From NCBI GenBank assembly GCA_019916065.1, contig CM034242.1:9182879-9246878 (forward strand): DNA of 64,000 nt. The letters are read 5' to 3'. This DNA is from Vitellaria paradoxa. Its lineage: Eukaryota > Streptophyta > Magnoliopsida > Ericales > Sapotaceae. The number at the start of each line of letters is the position of its first letter. Positions within the stretch are counted from its first letter, which is position 1. The translations under genes were made by a program, and so were the position numbers. A model generated the notes under the pieces. The model saw only the letters and a program-made list of their open reading frames with translations. It was not told the DNA's origin and ran no database searches. Shown in pieces: positions 33,934-44,722 of the stretch.

Positions 33934-36359
33934 ATGGAAACCACTCCCAATTTGATGGAGCCTGCTCGAGAAGGGAATGAACAAATGGATCCCCGAGCAG
34001 GGAATAAACAAATGGATCCCATTTCCGATTTGACGAAGGCTGCTCAAGCAGGGAATATCAATGGCTTGCAGGAAGCCATAAGGAAGAACCCTACTCTTCT
34101 GAAAAGATTGACAAAATCCAAGTAGTCCACACTCCATTGCACGAAGCAGCCTTTGTGGGACAAACCAAGTTCGCCGCAGTGATGATCGACCTAGTGCCAT
34201 CATTCGCGAGGAAGTTGAACCCGGACGGTCTAAGCCCCCTGCACCTGGCGGTGATCAACAATCACTACGATATCGTGAAAAGGCTCGTGAGCTTCGACAG
34301 CCAGCTCGTCCGCGTCAAAGGGATAGACAGACTGACTCCTCTGCATCGCGCTGCGGAATCGGACGACAAGATCGGATGCTTGATTGAGCTTCTGCTCGCC
34401 TGCCCTGCTTCCATCGAGGACTTGACAATTTGTGATGAGTCTGCACTGGACATTGCTAGGAAAAGCTCTTCTGGCGCTGAAGCTTTTAAAATCCTCTACG
34501 AATGGGTTTCGAGAGCTGGTGATCGCAAACAGCTACTTCAGAAGAAAGATGCCGAAGGCAACTCTGCGGAAACCTACCATAAGATGCAGCAACCAAAGGC
34601 ATCCATTCTATCCTTCAATTTTGTCTCAAGTACAATAGTAGCTAACGAACCTCATTTTGCCGGTTTTGAGAATAATTTTTAGTATTATTTGTCAAAAATT
34701 ACTAATTATAATTTTTAGTGTATTTAATGAAACTAGTGATAATTTTTATAAAATTTTAATAATTTTTGTAACTTCTGAGCGTGTGACAAATTTTTTGACA
34801 ATTTTTAGTAAATTTTAATAACTTTTAACAATTTTTGATAATTTTTAGCAATATTTAATAACTTTCAAGGTGAGAAATTAATATAAATGAGTAAAAAAAA
34901 TGACAAAAATTACCGATTTACTAAATATTCAAGAATCAAAAATCGATAATATTTTTTTTTTTTTACGAAAAATTGCTCTTTCAAACGTCCTCTTAGACCT
35001 ATTTTCTGCTTTTTTTTTTTCTCAGATTTTGAGGTAGGTTAAAAAAGAAGTGATGCAGGTGTCTGTAAAGAACCAAATTGAAATTAACAAATTGATAATT
35101 ATTAGACCAAAATTCAAATTGAACTCCTAGCTAGTAGAGCAAATATTTACCGGTCCCGGGTTGATTGGTTTTCGAATATTTTGTATGGTGGTAGTTACGA
35201 GCTATATTAATATCAATAATAATATATGAAAGAAAAACAAATTTTGAGCTCCGTTTGTAATGTAAAATATTTTTCAAAAAATATTTTTATTGGTTTTTTT
35301 CAAAAAACACTTTTAAAAGATATTTTGTTTTGAAACAAACGGAGCATTGCTCTTTTTTTTTTTTTATTATGTAACTCACTCTCAAATTAATTTACTTTAC
35401 AAAAATGCCCGTTTTAATTTCCAATAACTTCCTGTCTTTGTCCTTGAAAACTTTCCACTAATATGTTAAAAGAGAAGAAAAGCAAAGAGGGAAATGGAGC
35501 CCCCCCCCCCCCCACTGGGGTGCACAAAAAGCCGGAAAACCTTTATCACTTGCCAAAAAGAAAGACTTTACAACAAGAGACATCAATATTTATTTATATA
35601 TTGATTTGTGTATATATGTATTTTTCATTTGTACAGGTTGTGAATAAGTCATTACAAGGCGTAAAAGTCGAAAAATCTGTCAAAGTTGACGATGATACTC
35701 AAAATATGTATAACTATTTGCATACTCCAGAGCGATTTTACGAAAGGCAACTTAGAAAAGTGCTTCTATATATGCTTTGGAGCCAAAGTGACTTAACAAT
35801 GGAGATGCGCGAGATAGTGTTGGTGGTGGCTGTCCTAATCGCAACTGCTTCATTCCAAACAGTACTTAGCCCACCAGGCAGCGAAGGCGGCGACGTGGCA
35901 AGTCACAACAACAGTTCATCATCCCAACATAATGACAATAGTCGTTTCTTCACCTTGATCAACCGAACAATGCACAATTTGAAAGAACTCGGAGGGGGTG
36001 AAGATTTTTTCTCACGATGGTTCTTTTTCCTAAATACAATAGCCTTCACTGCCTCAGTGGGGGTGATTGTAATCACCCTCCAGTTGAGAGCCTATACTTT
36101 CATACTGCACTCGTCTCTAGTCTTTATGATTTTATGTTACTGGTCTTCCTTGGTTCAGGTAATTCAAAGTCCTATAGTGGCATTTTTCTATTTTGTTGGA
36201 TCCTTGTTTTATCTATTTTGGGTTTATTATTTCAAGATTCTATTCTGGACCATAGAGCGTCGTAAACCTGGGTTGCTAGCCATACTGTTGTTGTCGCCCT
36301 GTTTGAAGCAACAGTTTCGTTGCCTTCTCCAAATGGGTGCTCTTACCTTGAATAATTGA
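33934..36359 (+). pseudogene. Ankyrin-repeat/PGG-domain gene A (BDA1/ACD6-like), frameshifted
   Basis: Two-exon gene of the plant ankyrin plus PGG membrane-protein family, whose members act in immunity signalling. Exon 1 (from 33934) starts like gene C, then repeats AGN-QMDP segments. A single-base deletion near 34108 stops the frame at 34125. The correct frame resumes over 34126-34682 with [58 protein letters not shown] and an ACPASIEDL repeat. Exon 2 (35637-36359, after TTGTACAG) has NMYNYLHTPERFYERQ, then REIVLVVAVLIATASFQTVL with the PPG motif, and hydrophobic spans (NTIAFTASVGVIVITLQL, FILHSSLVFMILCYW, and one near the end). The intron lies between about 34595 and 35636. The donor is unclear. 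Unless translation starts internally, the product is broken. Confidence 0.8.
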
Positions 36360-39300
36360 TCATCGATCTAATTATTGCGTATGAGCATGCTGCTGCTGCT
36401 ACTACTACGTTTTTAATTAAGGTGATTGTAAAATATAATTCCTATGTAATTTCGAGTTTGTGTGAATGTGGTGATATATGAAATAAAGGAAGCTCTTGCT
36501 GATATTATGTAGAATTATCCAATAAATTTGGAATAGATAGTGTTGAGGTCTTCCAATAATTCGATGTCGAATAGTTTTGTTACGTCCAAAAATCAGATGA
36601 TATGGTTTTGTGCGATACAATGACTGCCACGTGATATGGATTGGTATAAATGGATCAACAGATTGTGTTACATGATTTAGATGTTGTATTTTCTAAACTT
36701 AGTTGGACATCGAATAAGAATGAGAATAAGTAGAGTAAATCAATCTATTAATATTTGAATGACAGGCTGAGATTGACATCCCCAAGTACAATTTACTAAA
36801 CTTACTAATCTTCAAAATGAGAACAACATACTTAATTTATTAATATTCAACAAGCAGACCGAAATTGAAAACCACTTAAGCTTATTACTATCTCAATAGA
36901 GCCACCAAGTAAGTGAAAAAAAAAAAAAAGAATTGTAACCAAGTTAAGTCAACAACTAGTCCAACGAAAGAAATAAATTTTTAGAATATTGGAGATTTGT
37001 GCATTGTGTTGAGATCATTTCGGTTGTATTCTCTATATATTGATAGGTAAAATAATATAAATAACTTTCAATAATTGCTCAGCCACTTCCTCTCCCATGA
37101 TATGGTGACTTCTCCATCACTTGAGTAATTACACACCTCTCTTGCTTCTCTCTTTATTTAATATGTGTCATTTATGCTTGCAAAAAGATTAAATTTAAAT
37201 AAACAATTCAAATTAGACAAAAAATGTAGTTAAGTATTGTCTTTGGTCAACTCATTGCACTATAAACTGAGCCATCACACTCTATGAAAATGATAATAAA
37301 TTTCTCTAAAAAACTCAACGTGAGGTTTACGATGCTTGAAATTATACTCGAACTTTCTCTATAAAAATTAAAATTATGTAAAATTTGTGGTGTTAGAAAG
37401 TTGACTCGGAGAATTTTTAACCATATAATAATGAGTTATTTGTTAATTTCTATGAAAAATTATGACAGTTCAAAGTATTCCGTTCACTATTCAACAGTCA
37501 ATACCATCACATTTTATGAAAATGATCATAAATTTTTTTACAAAACTTGAACTTAGGCAAACTTTATGACATTAAAAATTAGACGGTTGAAGTGTAAGAA
37601 AATTTGATACAAATCCAATTGCACAATGGCATTTGAATTTATTGTGGTTTGCATAGTCTTTCATATATTATAAATCAATTTTTCATTATTGATGATATTT
37701 TATACTAATTAATAAAAATCGTGGTACATATACTTGTCAAGTGTAATTGGATTCTATGATCAAGAAAATTTAATTTTGTATATATGGATGCAAAACAAAT
37801 TTAGTTTTTTATTTATTAAAAATCGTATGCACAAGTACAATTTGCTTATTGTATGTTTTCGGTTAGGGCAGTATTTGACGGTATTTATTAAACTATTACT
37901 AATAAATAGAGGTTGTCAGATTAAGAAATGGTCTAATAACTCTGATGGGCTGGTACTTGAGGTAGAATACCATATAAATTTGTCAAAAATAAAGATTTTA
38001 ATTTATACTGCTACATATTCACCTTATAATTTATACTCTTACATTTAAATTTCTTAATTTTATTTAATTTTTGATGAATTTTTTTGTTCTTTTATCATAA
38101 ATTTAATACGGATCACAACTTTACTTTAGTTCAAATTAGCAGGATTATTTTAATCCAAAGTTCACCATTCTCTCTACCCACTATTTTCAGCACCTTTCTT
38201 ATGCTTCCTCCACCCATCAATTTTGCCATGTTCTCTCTCTTTCCCATCACTCTTACATAATATCTATATTTGCAAATAAAATACAGAAAGTATTATAAAA
38301 TATATATTTTTTAGTTGTATTATTTTAATAATTAAATTATTTTTAATATTTTAATCTTTGTTAACGACTTTCTTTTTATATTATTTTAATAATAAATAAA
38401 CACCACAATGCAATTCATTACTATACTACAATAATATAAATTTATACTATTGCAATGAATAAAAAAATTAGAGATATAGTTATTTAATATTTAAAGTTTG
38501 TGTTTAGAGAAATTGATATAAAGTATTACGAGAAAAGAATCTATAAAATAAAAATAATATATTCTTTTACTGTACTTTTAACAATTTAGTAAAAGAAATT
38601 GACGTGGATCATCTAATCATATAAATCCAAAACAAGGAAACATTGTGAGCCCAGAAAAATGTCAATTATTCAAAAAAGTTGTTCATGGACCCTACTTATA
38701 AAAGGAAAATGTCTTATGCAACTTGACTAAAAAAACAAGCTAGTGGCCTTTTTTTTTTCCCCCGAGGCATTTGTGTATTTTTAAATTTTTATTTTTATAT
38801 AATAATTTGAATTTATTTCCTGAATTAATTTAACTACATCACTACTAAAAAAAAAAAAGAGGGTTTTACTGTTGAAAAAATTAATCATAGTACGAATTTT
38901 ATCATTAAACATACTTCTAGTTAGGATTGTCACAATAAATTCAATGTAACTAAAAAAGTATTCTGTTAATGATAAGATATTATTAAATATTATGTTATTT
39001 AGCGAACACATGTGATTAAGTGTTTTTTCTTCTATAATTGATGTTCAAGATTTTTACTAAAAGGGTACCGAACACTTAAGAAGGAGATAAAAAGTTACGT
39101 CAGAATTAAGAGAAAGAGAAAAATAATATTATTTTTAGAGAGAGAGAGAGAGAACTATCTTTGTATATTAAACCAATAAATTTAGTTTTTACAATAGTTT
39201 AATTGACTCTTTTAAAAGTACCTAAGGTTTACAAGGGACGTCCCTCATTACAAAATATATATATAATTATTATTAAATTTTATTATGTATAAAATTTGTT

Positions 39301-39450
39301 ATGTTATATGTTAAAATTAATAATATTATGCACAAAAATATTTTATAGTGTAGTGAGATAATGCACTTTGTTATACAAAAAATAATTGATTTCTTGTAAA
39401 TTTTTTTTATGTTAACAAAATTTTACATAACTTCAATTTTTTAATAAAAT
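36360..39450. other. Gene A 3' tail and intergenic DNA
   Basis: No ORF of note. 36460-36700 aligns with 41430-41660 behind gene B (shared TATCCAATAAATTTGGAAT). 37780-37950 aligns with 62935-63270 behind gene C (shared TTGTCAGATT and AGAAATGGTCTAA). A loose internal repeat on CCATCACA and TATGAAAATGAT lies at 37275 and 37497. Confidence 0.6.
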
Positions 39451-39460
39451 TAAAATACTT

Positions 39461-39561
39461 TTTTTTGTTAGGTAAGGAGGGAAGGAAAGACTCGAACCTG
39501 AGTCGAATAAGCAGGCAAAGAAGCTCTTAACCACTTGAGCCAAGGCCATGCTCAAAAAAAC
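39461..39561 (-). mobile_element. tRNA-derived SINE
   Basis: Minus strand contains an A box (TGGCTCAAGTGG at 39531-39542) and a B box (AGGTTCGAGTC at 39489-39499) at tRNA-like spacing, then a short 3' part ending in an A-run (T-run on the plus strand at 39461-39467). It is flanked by the perfect 10 bp repeat TAAAATACTT (39451-39460 and 39562-39571), the expected target duplication. About 100 bp, shorter than many plant SINEs. It is not a functional tRNA, because the acceptor stem and anticodon arm do not fold. Confidence 0.78.
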
Positions 39562-39571
39562 TAAAATACTT

Positions 39572-39997
39572 GAATTTTGAATTAATTTCATTTTTTAATA
39601 AAATTAAAATAGTAAGAATATTTTGATAATTTTATGTCAACAATTAAGGGGGTCATTTGCTCCACTTTGCCTCTTCTTGGCTCTGTCATTGATCGATGTT
39701 GCAATTAAGTTCAAACACCGTCGAGCTTGAGTATTTGACTGGGCTCGCCAGAAGAGAAATTTAGTCTTTATTTATTTCTTTGGGTTATTTTTTTTTAATT
39801 CTTGTCTACTTTTAATAAAAATTTGATAATTGGAAACATTTATGCATTTGGTAAAAATTAACAAAAATTGCAAAAAATTAAACAAAGTTCAAAAATAATT
39901 AATAATTTTATGTGTGGTAACCTTTATATGTATTTAATAAAATATGTAACATTGTCCATGAAAATTTACAATTTGCCAAACGGCCGAAGCTCCTGCT
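39572..39997. other. Upstream DNA of gene B
   Basis: Diverged copy of the region upstream of gene A (ATAATTGGAAA and the runs of AAAATT). No gene. Confidence 0.5.
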
Positions 39998-40007
39998 TAT
40001 ATATAAA
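39998..40007 (+). promoter_or_regulatory. TATA box of gene B
   Basis: TATATATAAA in the conserved context GCTTATATATAAAGGGTGATC, 63 bp before the ATG. Confidence 0.6.
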
Positions 40008-40069
40008 GGGTGATCGATCACTTATCCACTGCATCTATCAGAATGATCACTAATCAGACTCCAAAAATA

Positions 40070-40909
40070 TATGGATCCCAATTTGAAGGAGGCTGCTCGA
40101 GCAGGGAATATTTGATTAGTGTTAAATTACAGGCTCCAATCAGAATATATAGATCCCAATCAGAATGATCACTAATCAAACTCTAAAAATATATGGATCC
40201 CAATAATCAGACTCCAACTGATTCAAAGCTAACGTGGACATAGCAACTGCAGATGAATTCTTGAATCAGTTAGTGTACCAAAAACTCAAAAAGAATATCA
40301 AGAATTAATAGGTTTAGGATATTATAATAATAATTTTGAGCGTAACTTTTGATCTGCAAAGAGTTATAAAATCAATTACACTTTTTCGAAAATGTCTCGT
40401 AGAGGTCGACAACGTAGCAACTCAGATTTCTCTAGTTGAGGCCATTGTCAGGTCTAAAAACCTTTGTTTTGGTAGTTTTTAGTAGTTTTTTCATTATTGT
40501 TCAATTACAGACTCCTTGAAAATTTTTTTCTTCTAACATTTGTACGAGCAATTAGAAATATTTGTTGCTTCTGATTGTGTCAGAAGAAATAAAGAGAACT
40601 TTACTATTTTGAAAGAGATGGACAAAATTCCATTCGTCAACATTCCAATGCACAAGCCGCCTCCGGTGGACAAACAAATTTTGCCTTAGAGATGATCGGC
40701 CTAGCGCCATCATTCGGGAGGAAGTTGAACCCAGACGGCCTCAGCCCGCCCCTGCTCGCTTGCCCTGCTTCCATCGAGGACTTGACGATTCGTGATGAGA
40801 CTGCACTGCCCATTGCTATGAAGAGCTCTTCTAGCGCTGAAGCTTCTAATATCCTCTACGAATGGGTTTGGAGAGCTGGTGACAAACAGCAGCTTCAGAA
40901 GAAAGACTA
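40070..40909 (+). pseudogene. Ankyrin gene B, exon 1 remnant
   Basis: Starts ATGGATCCC with NLKEAARAGNI then a stop. Its start region is duplicated (40036-40083 and 40157-40204 both contain AATATATGGATCCCAA), and about 400 bp of unrelated DNA separates it from the next homologous piece. From about 40605 it resumes with the KIPFVN segment and, at 40692-40909, [19 protein letters not shown]. This is fused directly to LLACPASIEDLTIRDE, missing 153 bp (51 codons) present in gene A. It ends KQQLQKKD-stop. The PGG exon is absent, and the following DNA resembles sequence from the 3' tails of other units. Confidence 0.82.
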
Positions 40910-41660
40910 GAGTGTTTGTCGGATTGTGATTGTTGTACCTAAAATGCGTGATTACATTTCATAATTCATTTGTGCCCATGTATCTGCGCCAATGTATAAA
41001 AGTACGTAACTCATTTGTTATATGCAGCCGACATTTATCTTTTGTTGTTACAATAATGAGTCTCATTTGGCTTGAGTTGTAATTTGGAATGATAATTTGA
41101 AGTATTGATTGCCTGAGTGGTCCATAAAGATTTTGGCAGAGAAGCTTCAATGTGAATTCAGTTTATTTGTAAACCATGGTTTTATGCCATTGAACTAGTC
41201 CATGGCGTCAAAGTTACTGAACCACAGGTTTTACCGTTGATGGGAGAGTTTACACACTATGAGAGATACTACTTTTACTTCATCGCTGAAAATATAATAT
41301 TTTTTAACTTCTTGACCGAACTTTTGTGAGAGAATTTTTTCGAGAAAAATTCACTTTCTGTGAGAAAAAGCACGCAAAGTTTAGGAGAGAGAAAAAAAAT
41401 TTCAAACGGGTATGGCAAAATTTCTGGTAGTGATGTATATGAAATGAAGGAGGCTCTTGTTTATATTATGTATAATTATCCAATAAATTTGGAATGTACA
41501 GTGTCGATATCTCCCAAAAATTCGATTTTAAACAAATTTGCTACATCTGAAAATTAGACGAGAGTGCTTTGCTTGACACAATAAATGCTATTTGGATATG
41601 AGTCAATACAGATAGATCGAACAATTGTACATGTATGGTTTGGATGTAGAATTTTCAAGA
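40910..41660. other. 3' tail of gene B
   Basis: Contains TGTGATTGTTGTACC and TGATTACATTTCATAATT, as in the tails at 47411 and 62830, and then the block shared with gene A tail 36460-36700. No gene. Confidence 0.65.
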
Positions 41661-42651
41661 CTGTATAGGCAATATTTGGCCGTTATCTGATCTGTTATCA
41701 TCCCTAAATAGGACTAAGATTATTGATTTGTAATAAGAAAGCATTCCTCCTCTTATTTTGGTTAGGGCATAGAAGTTCTTATCAAGAATATTTAGAGACT
41801 AGGTACACGTTAAATTTGGCCAAATATCTTTAATTTTTTTTACAATTTTTTTAATTCTATCCAAACAAAAACTTCAAAAATTTTCAACTTTTACCTTTTC
41901 TAATATTTTTACTAACTTTTCCTGATTTTTCTAATTTTCACTACTTTCTCCAACTCCTATAAGAATTTTTACATTTTTAATAAACATACCAAACATTCAA
42001 CAACTTAAAATTTATTACATTTGTTATTTGCCAAAAATTGACATTTCAAACAAATACTAAGTAGTTAAAGTTATTCAAGCGGCACTCTAACAAGGAAACA
42101 GATAATAAACCAATTTATTTAAGGAAGATGATTAATATAATTCACTTTTATTTTCTTACACTCCATTTCCTTTTATAACAAACATTAATTTTTAGTATAA
42201 GAAAAACTAAAAATAAAGTGTATTTATCATTTTTTTTTATTTAATTTAGAAGTATGTAGAATCTCAAGGGAGTAGTCGAAGAGGGAACACAATTTACTCT
42301 AATATTAGAGCAAGTGAGAGAAAAAAATAAAATTATATAAAATTTAAGACGTGGCAGATATGGTATTAAATTTCCCACTTCGTTTTGAGTATGATTAAAA
42401 TTACAAAAGATAATTTTATTAATCTCACCATATACATTGGCAAATATTTGTATTAAAATCATTATTTTTATTACTTTATTAGTTCATATATTAATATTTT
42501 TATTTTATTCTTTTAATGAATAATTGATTTGTATATATTTTGTTTTTAAAAAATAAAATAATAAAATATTTTAATTTCAATAGAGCGGAGCAAGACCTCA
42601 AACTTGAAATATCCATCACAATACATAAAGTGAGGAAAACAAAATTATTCA

Positions 42652-43544
42652 GGCCTGTTTGGTAACGTTTTTATTTTCTATTTTTCTATTTATTTTTTCA
42701 AAATTTTGTAAACTGGTAATAAAAATATATTTATTAAATCTATTTACGTTTTTTTGTTTCCAAAAAAATAAAAAATTAAACAGAAAAACGTAAATAGAAA
42801 AAATGTGTTTACACTCTATTTTCTTTTTATGTTGCAAACAGTTTATCAATTCTAATACTTTATCTATTTTGTTACATCATATTAAAATAAATTATTTTAT
42901 TCAAATATTTTATTAAATTAAAATTTTTTTTAATAAATAATATAAATTAATTAAATTAATATGTAATATCTATTATTAATTTATTTCTAACAAATAATTA
43001 AATTAAATTAGTTAATTTAATTAATAAGAAATATATATTATTAGATTATTTTTAATAAATAATAAATGTAATATATTAGTTTAATTTAATAAATAATTAA
43101 TTTAATAATTAATTTAATTTATTTATTTAATATGAATTATATTTTATAAAATTATTTTAATAAATATGATAATGAAATTATTTAAATTATTTTGAAATAT
43201 ATTTTATTCAATTATTTTTAGTACATAATATAATTATATTATAATTGATATATTTTATATTTACTAAATTAAATGATATAATATTTATATTTTATTCAAT
43301 TGTTTTTAATAAATAATATAATTAAATTAAATTAATATAAAATATATTTATTAAAGTCAATTAATTTTTAAAAAACTAATAAAATTTAATATTTTATGAA
43401 AATAAAAAACTAATAATTTTAAATAAAATTATATTTCTAAATATAATTTCAATTTTGATTTTAAAAAATAAAAACGACAACAAAAAATAAAAAATATAAA
43501 CATATAAACATAAATAAAAAAATAACAACAATACCAAACGGCTC
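42652..43544. mobile_element. TIR insertion specific to the second unit (Tourist/hAT-like ends)
   Basis: An 893 bp, very AT-rich block, absent from unit A where AAATTATTTAATGAAG is continuous (10801-10816). Left end GGCCTGTTTGGTAACG and right end (reverse complement) GAGCCGTTTGGTATTG form imperfect inverted repeats. TTCA flanks both sides (42648-42651, 43545-43548). No transposase ORF. Confidence 0.62.
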
Positions 43545-44568
43545 TTCAACGAAGTGAAATTGGGAGGAAGTACTACACTCCATTCTCGCCTGCAGGACGA
43601 AGACTTGAGGCGGTCTCGTGTCTTTAATGAAATGTCTTGGTAGTGACTTTTCACGTGGAGTGAATTGGCAATTTTTCTGAATTGCTGGGAAGCAATTACG
43701 AATTTGAAAAGTAATCAGAGGAGGCCAAGTTTATTTTTATTTTTTATTTCTCACTTGGCAAAGTTGAGTTAAAAAATGTCATATCTCCGTATCTATATAA
43801 TATAATATTATTTATTTTAAAATTAATTATCTAGAACATTTTGATAGTTCTCACTTGAACACGTTTAACTCCCACTAAATTTAACGGTAACACAATTTTA
43901 AATGCATTATGTTTTATAGATATTAAACATTATATATATATCACATTTTTGTTATTATACAAGCGATTTGAGTTAAAAATTATTATTTTTATTCTCCTCA
44001 AGATAGAATCTCTCACCTCATAGTCTCTCACAAAAACTGTAACGCATAGCTTGGAAAAAATAAATAAATAAATAATTTTTTGTGCTTAGTTACTAAAATA
44101 TTAGTATTTTTGTGCTTAAAGAAAGAGGAAAAAAAAAAAGGAGTCAACCTTTAGTAGTAGTTTTCTAACTTTTGATTGATTTGATATTTTTATTTTTTAT
44201 AATTTAAAAAATTTAAAACATAAAAAATAAATTTCATTATTTAAAAAAATTAAAAACTGAGTATTCAAAAGTTTAGCTTTTCACTGCCCAATCCAAATGA
44301 AGTCTAAAATCAAGTCTGTCAGAGGCAATTGGGGATGGTGGCTACAGTAACCGCAAAGTTGAGTGACCCCCTACACTGGAATCTTGTACCAATCACAGTG
44401 GTATGAATAGTGACATAAAGAGAGGCGCCCCCACCCTGTATAGTCCACAGCAGGTGTCTCAGGTCCCGTTGCTTTCTCTGCCCAAAAATATTGGGATTAA
44501 AGTTTTTAAAATTTTTTATTTGTGGTTCTCATTGGATTCGTACTAAAAATTTGATGCGAGGCATTTAA

Positions 44569-44722
44569 GGTCCGTTTGATTAACTAAATTTTTGTTAAAA
44601 AATATAATCAAAATAAAAAAATATGATATAAAAATGATAAGTATTAAAATTTAATAAAAAAAATATAAAAAATAATTAAAAATTAATAAATTTTAGTAAA
44701 TTTTAGTTGGTCAAACTGTGCC
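44569..44722. mobile_element. Short MITE with TTAA flanks
   Basis: A 154 bp block. Ends GGTCCGTTTGATTAACTAAA and (reverse complement) GGCACAGTTTGACCAACTAA are inverted repeats. Flanked by TTAA at 44565-44568 and 44723-44726. Non-coding. Confidence 0.65.

Noticed and set aside
35463..35636. Upstream extension of the gene A exon 2 ORF (Met at 35463)
   Set aside because: Contains a poly-C run and intron-like T-rich sequence ending in TTTGTACAG. The part conserved with gene C as coding begins at 35637.
39489..39542. Functional tRNA gene
   Set aside because: A and B box matches exist, but no acceptor stem or anticodon arm, and the piece is bounded by a target duplication with an A-tail. It fits a SINE.
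42880..43460. Origin- or matrix-attachment-like AT-rich stretch
   Set aside because: It is the interior of the TIR insertion. AT content alone does not support either role.
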